64,000 nucleotides of DNA from Paragyromitra xinjiangensis (GCA_038503065.1 JBCAMK010000014.1:1364001-1428000), one strand, 5' to 3'; positions 46,273 to 57,133 are shown, numbered from the stretch's first letter. The notes: generated by a model not told the origin, from the letters alone. Numbers and translations are program-made.

Positions 46273-47587
46273 CAATATAGAACATCGTCGGCGATTGGTG
46301 GTGACGTGAGGAGGTTAGCCCTCAAGCAGCCGAAACCCTCCTCTAGATCCTACTCGGTTAGACTAGTTGAGAGGCGGTATCCCTTACTATGTCCGCGTTT
46401 CAATCACTTTTAGACAGGAAACTACTTGAAGGAGGGTGTCGGATTTGGAGGTAGTCAGTCCATAAAAGGTGGAATAGGGCCTTTTTCTAGTGACTTCACC
46501 GCCATCACGGTGTGATACTAACTGTTTGCTACCCTTTCGGGTTTGGATAGCGTGCCTGAGAACGAACGAAGGGATCCTCTTGGCGTAGGAGACTATCTTT
46601 CTACCGGGTCTGGCTATTTTCAACATTTAGTCTCGTGCCTAGCCCTAACCTAGTAGCTTGCTGACGGCAACAGCACGTTGCTGGGTTGGGAGTAGGGATG
46701 CCCTCGGAAACTTACAAAGTGTATCATACGCGTATGATACGTTCGTTACCTATACGTACAGTAAAAATACGGCTGAATAATGCAAACTCCTGTCAGTTTT
46801 TATTATTCGCTGGGAATACAGCTCATCACAGGCTAGTTTTGTAAAGTTAGTCCTGGCTTATGTGGCAATGAGTCCCATTTCATGTGGTAATGAGTTTGGG
46901 TTTTTCTTTCCATACGTACGATACAGAAAGATACGTATGATTCGGGTAAGGAACGTAACGTGCTGAAATTAAGGCTGCCCTAGTTGGGAGACTGCCGTTG
47001 TATTTGGCGAAGCCCATGGCATAAAGCAAAATGGAGAGAAAGATGGCGTGGAATAGGCCAATTGGATTGCCAGAGCCCCAGGGTTGGGGTTATGTACCAC
47101 GAACAGCACTTTTCTGTTTTAACGTAGCCTAGATATCTGATTGGCCCCTTTTGCCCATACGGGCTTTGTTTGATAATCAGGATAAGAGATATAATCCGTC
47201 GTTTGTTTCTCAAGTTGAGCGCTCGAAGGATCTGGGCCAATTCCCAATAACTCTGGCTCAACCGCTCAAACAGTGCACTTTCAAGTGTTCTGGCAATTTT
47301 CAGCGATGATGAGTTACAAGTATTATTATAAGCCCGCCTCTATCAAACTAGGTTGTTTAAACGATAAGAGAACAATGGGGAGGTGATCACGTGAGGGGAG
47401 AGGGGGAGCTAACCAATGACCTAACTGTGAGGTTTAGAGATAGAGATCTTCCTCCCCACTAACAACGCAACTTCATCAACATCAAACCTTGCTGACGATA
47501 GCTTGACCTCTTGTCCTCCACCAACAGAAATCAGCATACTATTCTCTCGTACGATCTATCAACGTCTGCTCAACCATCTCAGACAGG
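46273..47587. other. Noncoding stretch upstream of the interrupted host gene
   Basis: 46715-46735 contains the palindrome TATCATACGCGTATGATA; related CATACGTACGATACAGAAAGATACGTATG occurs at 46911-46940. No gene. The last 250 bases are CA/CT-rich and probably the host gene promoter and leader. Confidence 0.35.
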
Positions 47588-49081
47588 ATGTCTGACTCTG
47601 TGCCTCGCAACCATCCAATCGATGAAGAACATGATGGAAATTATCCAATCGACGAGGCGAATGATGTAAACACCGCTCAGCAAGAACTTGTGTTAGATCA
47701 ACATCCAAGCTTGGTTCTAGGCAACGATAATAGTATCATAGAGGTTGTGCAGAGAACACCCACCTTGTCACTATCCACAGAAGTATGTCCTCCACGATTA
47801 AGCGCGTGGCGATGTTAAAGCTAACGTTTTTATCCAGCGGAGTTTCCAGCACAGAAATACCACCAGTACTACCCAGGCGACCACTAAAGTAGGTAAAGAA
47901 AACGCTAGCCGGTCTAAACCTAACGCCCGACCGCCACCTAGCAGCATAATGCCAAACACTGGGAGAGATTCTGTCTACCAGGATACTACAAGTAGCACTC
48001 CTAAAAATGTCCCCGTCCCTCGTGAAGCATCGGTACACAACGGAAGGTTCAGCCAGCAGAAGGTGTTCGTCCAGGGTCGTGGGGGGTCTATCCCTCGGGC
48101 CGCTCGCTTCCAAGCTGACGCTACACAAAAAGGTATCCGTACCAGTACACGAGCAACATCAAAACTAGCCGTTAAAGGAGACGTTGGCCCGCCGCCAGGC
48201 TCGAGTAGGCCTGCCAGCCGTGGCGGCAGTGCCCTTGTGGGTCGGGTTACTCCCCATAGGTACTCAGAGCGCATCATACGGAGTACGGCGCCAGTTGTCC
48301 AAAATTCTGAAGAGGGATGCAGCTCTGCCGCTACCCCAGATATCGTCGACGACAGCGGCAATAACACCACGGGTCCCAGTAAAAAGCAACAGGGCAGAGA
48401 TCGCGATAAGTCTGCCTTAGCTCTAGCTATAAGTGCACCAATCACCGTCACAGTTCCACACAAGAGGAGACCGTTGCTGATACATACTGTATTTCTCTCC
48501 TTGAACAAAATCTGGCATGACACTTGGGTCAAGCTGGGGCCTAGCCGAGGTCGGCACCTCTTGTCTATGCGCTTCTCACGCTGGGGTAGGGTGTACTTCT
48601 CTAGCGTCGTCCGCGAGGTGAGAGCGGATGAAAAAGAAGAGGTTATGATTCTCCTCAACAATGTATTCTGCGTCATCGCTCAACAGCTGGGTAGGTGTCT
48701 TGGTATATATTCAAGATCTTTGACTGTCTAGCTAATGCATTTAGGGCAGCGGAATGTATGGAACTAGTTGGGATGGAAAAAGGAGACGCAGATTGGAGTG
48801 TAATTGATGCTTTCTTGGAGGAAGCAGAGGAGGATGAAATAGAAGTGGGCAACGACAAAGAAATTTCCCAGGAGATCGAGGACCAGGGGAATATGGAGAA
48901 TGGGGAAGGGAATGAGCAGGCCAGGGGTGGTGGTGCAAAGAAAGATCGAGCGGACGAGAAGGATGAGGAGAATGAGGAGTTGGGAGAGGTTGAGAAACGA
49001 CTGAACCCCCTTTTTGAGAGCCTAAAAAGTCAAGTTGAGGTGCTAGAGTTACGGCGGCCTATAGCGACCATCCCGCCATAA
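47588..49081 (+). CDS. Host gene of unknown function, last exon interrupted by transposon
   Basis: Three exons: 47588-47782, 47838-48694, and 48745 onward. Intron 1 has GTATGT, branch CTAAC and CAG; intron 2 has GTGTCT, branch CTAAT and TAG. Residues 1-250 are disordered, with Ser/Arg/Gly. A compact conserved-looking part follows: FLSLNKIWHDTWVKLGPSRG, MRFSRWGRVYFSSVVREVRA, LLNNVFCVIAQQLGRAAECM, then an acidic DWSVIDAFLEEAEEDE and a Glu/Asp/Lys-rich tail. The transposon entered at codons LE of QVEVLE; the frame now ends inside the element's inverted repeat (LRRPIATIPP then TAA at 49079), giving 462 residues. Without the element it would continue from 57141 to a stop at 57182-57184 (466 residues). 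So the product may survive with a swapped tail. No known domain. Confidence 0.7.
49043..49049 (+). repeat. 7-bp target duplication, left copy
   Basis: CTAGAGT immediately before the left inverted repeat, identical to 57134-57140. Removing the element and one copy restores an open host exon. Confidence 0.9.
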
Positions 49082-49095
49082 TTCAGAAAGTCAAA
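49050..49095 (+). repeat. Left terminal inverted repeat (46 bp)
   Basis: Begins TACGGCGGCCTATAGCGACC and ends AGAAAGTCAAA. Identical to the complement of 57088-57133. Beyond it the arms remain loosely similar (C-rich then A-rich). Confidence 0.95.
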
Positions 49096-49455
49096 TTTAC
49101 CCGAAACCACCCCAAAAAAAATATTTCCCAAAACCACCAGTATGATAAATATAATACACTAGAATACCCCAGGAGTATACTAGGACACATCAGCAAGTGA
49201 AATCACACCAAAACTGCCGCCGAGACGGCCGAGTGATATCCCATGATTCTTGTGTTTGTGATTTTTTTAATTTATGAAGACTGCATCAAAAAATCTGAAT
49301 AAATCAGGATAAATACTTTAAGATATAACAAGTAGATTCCCGCTTTCGTTCATGGGTTTTGAAGGCTTGGCGAAAACGCGATTTGATTTTGAGTGGAGAT
49401 TGTAAGCTATTATGAAAAAAATACACCTGCTAGACCTATACCCCTCTTCTCCTAA

Positions 49456-50956
49456 CTACTCCTCATCCTCTAAAACATATTCCTCACTTTTAATCTCGCC
49501 CTGAGCCCCTCCCTTTGCCTTTGCTTTCCCCTTTCCCAATTTTTTCCCCTCTACTGTGTCTTGAATCAAGTCCAAGTCTAAAACAATGGGTTCAGTAGGA
49601 GCATTCTCACAATCACAGGGTTGGTACTTTCTCCCCTCCTCAATCCAATCCTCGGTAGCAAAGTTCATAGCCTCTGCTAAATTCCAACCACTATTAATAC
49701 CTGAGTGGTAGGCCCCTGGAAATAGTACCATCATATCTCCTTTTTCCTGAGTAAATTGATGACATGGATAGCCACATTTCACCCAATCCTCAGGTGTTAA
49801 AGGAGGAGCAGAAAGCACAAAACCCTCATGACGAAGAGCTTGGGGGCAGGTGGTTAAGGTGAGTTCTGGTATAGTAGCTACAAAATTATATTAGCAAAAA
49901 TTAAAAATTAAAATAGGAGATATACCTTTAGCTTGAGCTACAAATCTATGCATGGAATGACCAGGAATAACATGCCAGATTTTCGGAGCCCCATCCAATA
50001 AAGTATTTGCAGAATGACAGTGATAATCTTCCACATGCCAGGAAAAGGCTGTACCTGGTTGTCCAAAATAGACATAGGGGGTGGTAATACCAGGTATAAA
50101 AGTCAGGCCAGGTGTCAGAAGCAGGTTAAACTCGTCATCAAATAGAGAGGTCCTGCTTTGCTCCATAGAAACCAAATGGGCTAAAAAATGTTAGTAAAAT
50201 TAAATATTAAGAAAATTGGTATATCAAGTACTTACTTTCAGTGTCAACCCCATAAAAGCGATTTTGTGAACTCCCTTTCTCCTCCACCTCTTTTGCAACC
50301 TGTGCCCAAAACTCCTGCATTGTACCAATGTATTCAAAATCCTCCTTTTTAACCATATGAGAATGCCAAAGGGACATGGGCTTTTTTTTGGGTAAAAAGG
50401 CAACCCTGTAAGCCTTGCTACCATTAGGGGCGTTACATTCCAGCTCTTCAAACACCTGTTGCCTAACATCCAACCTGATAGTGCTAAGTGGCTTGGAACT
50501 GGGTACATGGTACCAGGGATTGCCAGACTCAAGAGAAGGAAGATGCAACTTTAAAGCTCCATAATGACGTCCAAGTTGTGAAAGGATTTGCAGTAGCTTG
50601 GGGAAGTTCTCAAGACCATAGGGGGTGACAGTAATAGAGGGTGGGTGAAGGGTATTGGGATGGTGAATGGTAGCATATTGAGCAGGAATAAGGTGAAATC
50701 TGAATGGCCTGGGAGTGTAGGGATCTGGCAACAAAGTAGAACTCTGTGCGTCAGGTAGATTGATAGGCAATTTACCTAAGAAATAGTTATTATATGATAA
50801 AATTTAATGAAGGTAGAGGGGTGAAATACCAGTAAGAAGGGCTCTGGAAACCTGATTATATTTCCGCTTTTTTTGGAGTTTGAGGAGATCAGTCCCCTCT
50901 TTGACAGGTCTTTCTTTATTTTTGATAGACTGAGGAGTATAGTTGATAAAACTCAT
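49456..50956 (-). CDS. Transposon-borne KDM4-like JmjC histone lysine demethylase
   Basis: 447 residues from four exons (50956-50830, 50775-50236, 50180-49926, 49877-49456), all joins in frame with GT/AG and short introns. A JmjC Fe(II)/2-oxoglutarate oxygenase: GITTPYVYFG, then SWHVEDYH supplies iron ligands H271 and E273. N281 and K289 (APKIWHVIP) sit where KDM4 binds 2-oxoglutarate, and the third ligand H365 lies in FPGAYHSGINSGWNLAEAMN, followed by NFATEDWIEEGR. This is the KDM4/JMJD2 pattern almost motif for motif, so H3K9/H3K36 tri-methyl removal is the best guess. After it comes a CDC pair that may be a relic of the KDM4 zinc site. The C-terminus is Lys/Gly/Glu-rich. No PHD or Tudor domains, and no clear JmjN, so shorter than cellular KDM4. 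The start at MSFINYTPQ follows no better ATG in frame. It lies inside the transposon and is transcribed towards its left end. Confidence 0.9.
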
Positions 50957-51099
50957 GATGGCAGATGGTGGATGATAATATAAAATTGTGGTTGTGGTTG
51001 AGGTTGAACAGAGTGGGAAAAGATAAGGTGGAAAATGACAACACATACTCCTCTTTTACTAGATATGGTATGGAGTGGCGCATTTTTTTTAGTTACCCT

Positions 51100-52320
51100 A
51101 CCTACTTTAACCTTATGTCCTCACTTACCTAAAAAGGTAAATGAGGACTTTCACATAGTGGCGGGTTTTTTTTAGTTACCCTACCTTATCTTATTATGCT
51201 CATACTACATATTATTTAGCTGGCGGGTTTTTTTTGCATTTATTATTAAAGGGCCTATTAGGTGTCCTCATTTACCTAAATAGGTAACTGAGGACTTTTA
51301 TATAGTGACGGGTTTTTTTTAGTTACCCTACCTTACTTTAATATGCCCCTGGTATTAATTATTTAGCTGGCGGGTTTTTTTTGTATTTATTATTAAAGGG
51401 TCTACCAGGTGTCCTCAGTTACCCAAATAGGTAACTGGGGACTTACACATAGTGGCGGGTTTTTTTCAGTTACCCTACCTTACTCTGTCATGCTCCTAGT
51501 ACCTATTATTTAGCTGGCGGGTTTTTTTTGATTTAATGTATAAGGTGTCCTCAGTTACCCAAATAGGTAACTGAGGACTCTAATATAGTGACGGGTTTTT
51601 TTTAGTTACCCTACTTTATCCTACAATGCCACTAGTACCTGTAATTTAGCTGGCGGGTTTTTTTTGTATTTATTATTAAAGGGTCTACTAGGTGTCCTCA
51701 GTTACCCAAATAGGTAACTGGGGACATGTCCATAGTGACAGGTTTTTTTTAGTTACCCTACCTTATCTTATCCTGTTTCTAGTACCTATTATTTAGCTGG
51801 CGGGTTTTTTTTGTATTTATTATTAAAGGATTTATCAGGTGTCCTCAGTTACCCAAATAGGTAACTGGGGAATTACACATAGTGGCGGGTTTTTTTTTAG
51901 TTACCCTACTTTATCCCACTATGCCACTAGTACCTGTAATTTATCTGGCGGGTTTTTTTTCATTTATTATTAAAGGGTCTACCAGGTCCTCAGTTACCCA
52001 AATAGGTAACTGAGGACTTCTACCTGCTGGCGGGTTTTTTTAGTTACCCTACCTTACCTTGTCATGCTCTTACTAGATGTAATTAAGCTGGCGGGGGTTT
52101 TTCTCATTTTTGTATAAAATGTCCTCATTTACTTAAATAGGTAACTGGGGACTTGTTAGATTGTAACGAGGTTTTTTTATAGTTACCCTACCTTTCCGCA
52201 CATGTCCTCAGTTACTTGAATAGGTAAATGAGGACTTATTACATAGTACCGAGTTTTTTCTCAGTTACCCTACCTTTTTCTACCTGCCCTCAGTTACTAA
52301 ATTAGGTAACTGATATCAAA
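51100..52320. repeat. Array of ~10 hairpins in ~146-bp tandem units
   Basis: Between the JmjC and transposase genes. Each unit holds a palindrome GTCCTCAGTTACC-(6 nt)-GGTAACTGAGGAC at about 51117, 51263, 51411, 51547, 51693, 51841, 51986, 52121, 52203 and a weaker one at 52286. Units also hold two GGCGGGTTTTTTTT tracts and AGTTACCCTACC. Spacing is 135-148 bp, then ~82 bp at the right end. Compensating changes keep several arms paired (CAGTTACC with CATTTACC). It may bind transposase, form cruciforms, or act as promoter or boundary of the JmjC gene. Not CRISPR: eukaryotic, palindromic, no unique spacers. Confidence 0.9.
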
Positions 52321-52351
52321 TAAAATAAAATAAATAAACAAAAATTCTACA

Positions 52352-54203
52352 TTAATCCTCTAATCTATTCCCAATATCTTCTGCCAGCATATTCTCTTCC
52401 TCGTGATCTCCTTCAAGCATATCTTCTTCATCAATTTCTAGCATCAAATCCTCCCCAATATTTGATGGTGTCCAATCATAAGCTTGAGAAGGAACCTCAG
52501 AGAGGCCTAAATATCCTCCTTTGTCAAAAAATTCCAGTATAGCTACCCGTAAATGACAATAGGCTTTTAATTGTGGGGATACATTAACAGTGCTTGGGCC
52601 ATAATTATCTTGAGAAGATATCGCTAGCAATGTAGGAAGTTGAATTTTTGTTGCTTCTAATTCTTCTTTGCACCATCTTATTGTTTCAGTTGGTAGGTAT
52701 TCGTCTGGGTCTATGATTAATTAGTTAATTATTTAAAATAACTATAAGCATATAACATGATATTTACCATATCCTTCAAGCTCTTTTCGTAACTCTGATA
52801 TCAACTCAACTGGTGGAATCTGGCCATAATCTTTAATTCCCTCTGGTGGTGTATGATACATAACCAGTGGTTTACCAGTTGGTAAATAAGTGCGACTGTG
52901 TTGGGCTCGAATTCTATGTGCATTCCACAATTTTGCAAACTCATAAATCTCCTGACGAATAATAGGAAGATATACATATAATAATGCAATTTTACATGGT
53001 GCATTATCAGTAAATAGACCTGAATCCCGAAGATGGTCCAAATGAGTCTATTGTTTTCTTAGTTATTGTTTTGCTTATCTTTTTACTATGCACTTACCTT
53101 CCATGTAATTGTCTGGCTTTTACTCATCTGACGCCACCAACTTTCAATTCGAACATTAAGAGTTGAAGTACCAAACCAATAAACTTCATTGAATTTGACG
53201 TCCAGATCTAGAGCTTGATGTAGCTTCCAATGTGCATTGGCCATCATTGGAGTTTCAGTACCTCTATCAGACCTGATTGCACGGGGTAAAATGCCTGTAT
53301 CTTCAATTGCATCAAGATATTGACATAATACGGCGACTGCAGTTCTAGTGGAAATCCCAACATGTATCCAAGTAATAAACCTGGTTCATGGCCATGTCAT
53401 TAGTCAAGATTAAAATCTTGGTAAGACAGTGAGTTGGTTACCGTGAATACCCATCAATAGCCGCATAGATCTCGATCCCATACATACTCATCTTATGATG
53501 ACCATCAACTGACCACAGAAAATTTGGGCCAGGTACTGTGTATGTACTACGTGGCGTCTTCTGTAAACCGAAAGGGCGCTGTTGAACCCCAGCTGGATCC
53601 AACTCGCGTAGGATGGTATACATTCGATCACGGGCTACTGGAAGCCCACTTTGTCTTAAAAACTGATATGAAAGACTTCGGCCATAAAGCACGCTTTGAC
53701 CCGATTCAAGTTGCATTTTTAGTGCATGTCTCATAGCTGTATTGTGAGCTGTAAAATTTTGTCTCTCACTACGCCTAAACATGCCACATGCAAGTCTAAA
53801 TCGGATCATTCTATGTGCCATCAGTAATTAAAAAAGTAATGAAAATTGTGGCTTCTTACGTTCTTTTGGTAATTGCTGTGTTATCCTTGTTGATGAATCC
53901 CATGATCTCATCATCATTGAGACCATAGGTGTAAAACAGGACCCACAGACGTTGCATCAATTGATTTTTTTGTACTTCATTAAGTGGCATATTTCGTTTT
54001 TGGAAATCAGAACCCCATGACTGGATTGCTCGCTCTAGTGTGCGCAAAGATGGGTAGTCAGGCCGAGTAGTATTAACGATTTCTGGATGATGCTCATGCA
54101 AAAGATCCCGTGTTATCTGAAGGGAGTGGTTATCTGCGATATACCAAGACCAAATGACAGTCTTGTAAGGTTCTAAGGAAAATGCTGGTCGTCCTGCAGG
54201 CAT
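52352..54203 (-). CDS. Integrase-like DDE transposase of the JmjC transposon
   Basis: 544 residues from five exons (54203-53860, 53810-53442, 53380-53098, 53047-52768, 52710-52352), all joins in frame. The N-terminal 110 residues look like a helix-turn-helix DNA-binding region (MPAGRPAFSLEPYKTVI, LRTLERAIQSWG). A linker helix region is followed by the rve-type catalytic core: NFLWSVDGHHKM gives D217, AIRSDRGTE gives D276, and FGTSTLNVRIESWW gives E317 (40 residues between the last two). IDGYSR and WNAHRIR are also typical of eukaryotic integrase-like transposases. The C-terminus is acidic (EIDEEDMLEGDHEEE). No frameshift or stop seen, so it may be functional. The start was chosen as the first ATG before conserved GRP.FSLEPYK. 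Confidence 0.88.
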
Positions 54204-54420
54204 GTTGGGTGTAGATTGAAGTTAGAAAGATGGGTATTATAGAAGGGGCATGGAAAAATATCTTGTTATGATTAAGGGGCCAGCTTGTCTTTAAATACTT
54301 AAATTTCATGACCATCTCCTACTAATCTTCTTCATTAGCAAACACGATCCCCGAGTCCTCCCAGTCTTCTCACTCAAATTTCACAATTCCATCAAACTGT
54401 CTTTCTTCTTATACTATATC

Positions 54421-56849
54421 ATGTCACAACAAGAATATTGTCCAGCTTGTACTCATGCTTTATCCCGAAAACCTAGTTCAATTTTTCCCTTTTGTGGTAG
54501 CTGCAGAGTTCAACTTTATTGTTATACCTATGGCTATAGGCGTGCAGTGGTCTCCCTGTTACCCTACCTACGTAGGGAGTTACCCTACCTTCCATTTGGT
54601 CACCTTCCCGTCTTCGTTGGACCCCTCAGTGGCTGCCTATTGACTTCCCAGCCTATTCTCAGGCAGTTACCCTGCCTTCCCCGGTTACCCGGCCGTTACC
54701 CTGCCTTCGGTTGCGCTGCTGGCAGCGCTGGATCGAGAAGGGGGGACACCCGCAAAATATCCGCGTCCCGGAGACTAAAAGTAACCCTTTGGTCGTCAAC
54801 GGCGCCCTTCCCGCGGAACGTGACCCGGAGGGTATGTATGAGAGGTCTTCATAGGGCAACTTGGGGCGCCGAGTCACGTGGGCTATTCGGATTAGTCATC
54901 AGAGGTCTCCTGCCTGCGCTACGGGGCTCCAAACACCAGCTGTCGCAACAAAACGATATCGTGTAACCACCTACTCGATCGGGCGAACGCAACCGTCGCA
55001 ACCGTATCATTGCCACGTCGAACCGAGGCGATCTGAGGATTACTGAACGAGGGGTAAGCGTCGGAAGTTGGAGATATCGAACTGAGATAGGATGTCGGAT
55101 ACATGGATAAGCGAGCTAGCACAATTTGTGGTAGTAGATAGTTCACTCGGTCGACCCAAGCTACAAAGAACACACACAGTAGTAAAGAGGACGGGATATA
55201 AATACTCTTGCATTGGACGTCAATTCTAGTCGATCATCATCGAGGAAGAACGAGCGCTATCAATATTATTTTGTTACCAACATACTTTGTTCCGTGATAA
55301 ATTCTCCATCGTATCGAGTTGTTTAGCGTAGATAGCCGCTTCAACACTCGTGTCCTTCCTATTGAGAAAGTTCTTTCAACGGAACAGCCCGACCCTTATC
55401 TCGCTTAAACTATTATTATTCTTTGTGCGGTTCATAAGAAGTTGTCAGGACGTGCGCTCGGGTATTGTGCTACGGATAGTAGCCGGTCGAGTTACAGAGT
55501 CTAGAGAGCTATCTAAAGCTTCGCTTAGAATTCAGTAGTGGTGCGAAGTACCGGTCTTACATTTATAATGATAAAGATGAAAGTCCTGCCATGGTAACTA
55601 TAGGTACTTCCAGTAGTACATTATCTAACGTAGCTACAACTGCAACTTCTGCACCACCTACTCCTTATTTTCAGCGCCGTGAATCTTTTGCTCTACTTAA
55701 AGCTGGAGGAGCAGTTGAGATAGTTAATGCTGCACGGAAATCTGGTAAAAGGAATACTGGTTTAGAAATCCGTAACTCTTCACCATCTTTAAGGCAAAAT
55801 CCTGCCATATCAACTCGATTTATACGTCGCATTCAACTAGTTCATGGCCCTGCGGGCCAACTGAATATCAACTACCGAAAATTCAAAATAATACCTGGTA
55901 CTGATTTATGGTATCCTAGTGATACTCTCTTAGATCAAGAGATCTATCCTGACGAATTTTCTTGGACTCAAGTGCTGTGGAGTATGCTTATTGAAAGCAA
56001 TCTTACAATATGGAAGGAGTTTACTCGTTATCAATGGAAGATGTTTGGACAAGGTATGTATTTGCATCTGTATTTATTTTTTTAATTATTACTATAGTAT
56101 TCTGACGCCTTTAAACATAGCTGGACCTGTTCCAGATAGATGTCAAATTATTTCCAATTGGAATGCACATGCTGGACCCGACTATCTTGGAGATGCCATA
56201 GCTCAACCTATAACCCTTCGAAAATTGCTTACAGAGAATTTTCCATACGACTCAACCAACCCTAAAGACAAAAAATTAGGTCCTCCAATTGTCCCAATCT
56301 TATTTGAGTACCGTTTAGATGATGACTCTGAGTCACAACGTGAGAAAGCTAAGATTGTTCTCTCTAAAGGACATCTTAAGTCCACCAAAAACTCACATAA
56401 GTCAGCATCTGTTGTGAAGTTTTCAACCAATACCAATGACGATAGTGGGCAAGTGGAAACTTTTTCTTTAGATAGTACAGATAACGAATCAACAATTCCG
56501 GATCCCAGTCCTAATTACACTTCTGGAAATGGGCCACAATTGATAGAGGATGATCAAAAGACAGATGATACTCAGGTTTTGGAGTCGGAAACTGAAGATA
56601 GAGGGAACTTCCAAGGGAAAGATACTGTATTGTCATCGTCTACCCATAATAGAAAGGTAATATATCTTCTAGTTAATCAAATCTAAACTGCATACTAATT
56701 TACTTTATCTTTAGCGTTCTTATTCTATTATTAAGTCACCATCTCCAGTTGAATCAAGGGTGCAATCCTCAGAACACCCTGTCCCTCCTCCTGTGGGTCA
56801 GATAGTTAAAAAAACTAGATCTGGAAGATTATTTTATGTTTCTGGTTGA
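54421..56849 (+). pseudogene. Zinc-ribbon companion gene of the JmjC transposon, split by a solo LTR
   Basis: Exon 1 begins 54421 with a zinc ribbon (YCPAC at C7/C10, FCGSC at C25/C28). At 54519 a 1042-bp LTR plus 5-bp duplication interrupts it; coding resumes in the same frame at 55567. Later joins are 56053/56121 (GTATGT, TAG) and 56656/56715 (GTAATA, TAG); stop 56847-56849. Without the LTR it would encode 418 residues: zinc ribbon, Ser/Thr-rich linker, a conserved-looking block (LVHGPAGQLNINYRKFKIIP, DLWYPSDTLLDQEIYPDEFS), PVPDRCQIISNWNAHAG, an acidic linker, and a basic tail KKTRSGRLFYVSG. It is divergent from the transposase (218 bp between starts). Unknown function; perhaps a DNA-binding partner. 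As it stands, translation from 54421 would run into LTR sequence. Confidence 0.75.
54520..55561 (+). mobile_element. Solo LTR (1042 bp) with TTTAT target duplication
   Basis: Starts TGTTATACC and ends GGTCTTACA (5'-TG...CA-3'), flanked by TTTAT at 54515-54519 and 55562-55566. No internal retroelement domain is adjacent. The last ~390 bp reappear inverted at 63609-64000. The first 200 bp are rich in GTTACCCTRCC motifs. It could be read in either direction; orientation is given only by TG...CA symmetry. Confidence 0.85.
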
Positions 56850-57087
56850 TGGTTTCGGGAAAGTGGTGGGTAGCTTTAGGATATATGGAAAGAGCTTGGA
56901 GGGTTTTGGGGGTTTTTTTCTAACTATTAGCGTCTCGCTTCATGAATTATCACTCGGGGGTTTTTTCATTGTTATTTTATTTGTATGGGATTTTGTATCA
57001 TGTGTCATGGTTTTCTAAAGGGCAGTTATTTTTTTTCTTATTTTGGAAGTGGTTCTGTGATTTTTTTTTCGGGGGGTGAATTCAAAT

Positions 57088-57133
57088 TTTGACTTTCTGA
57101 ATTATGGCGGGATGGTCGCTATAGGCCGCCGTA
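57088..57133 (-). repeat. Right terminal inverted repeat (46 bp)
   Basis: Complement of 49050-49095 without mismatch; followed directly by CTAGAGT (57134-57140). Confidence 0.95.

Larger units (their letters stand above)
49050..57133. mobile_element. JmjC-carrying integrase-type DNA transposon (8084 bp)
   Basis: Bounded by 46-bp perfect inverted repeats starting TACGGCGGCC and by a 7-bp duplication. Order: left TIR, JmjC demethylase (minus), hairpin array, DDE transposase (minus), zinc-ribbon gene (plus, split by a solo LTR), right TIR. Without the LTR and its 5-bp duplication the element was about 7.04 kb. The transposase has a retroviral-integrase-like core. The closest eukaryotic transposons I recall are Ginger/IS3EU-type elements, and the TA-C start fits my memory of IS3EU termini, but a 7-bp duplication should be checked. 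Transposase and JmjC frames are intact; the zinc-ribbon gene is interrupted. So it inserted recently enough to keep perfect TIRs, yet long enough ago to receive an LTR insertion. Confidence 0.9.

Noticed and set aside
46715..46975. Element bounded by ATCATACG-type words
   Set aside because: The inverted similarity is patchy and no flanking duplication was found.
47975..48676. 233-codon antisense frame
   Set aside because: Mirrors exon 2 of the host gene, which has proper splice signals and composition on the plus strand.
48695..49081. Separate small acidic protein starting at 48695
   Set aside because: The first 50 bases are intron 2 of the host gene; the frame joins to exon 2 at 48694/48745.
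51100..52320. CRISPR-like array
   Set aside because: Regularly spaced palindromes, but in a eukaryotic transposon; the intervals are themselves repeated, not unique spacers, and no cas genes exist.
54421..54966. A 181-residue cysteine-containing protein read straight through
   Set aside because: Only the first 33 codons are original; the rest is LTR sequence read by chance.
54557..55561. Alternative LTR start at TGTTACCCTACC (54557)
   Set aside because: Gives no matching 5-bp flanks, whereas a start at 54520 gives an exact TTTAT duplication and restores the gene frame.
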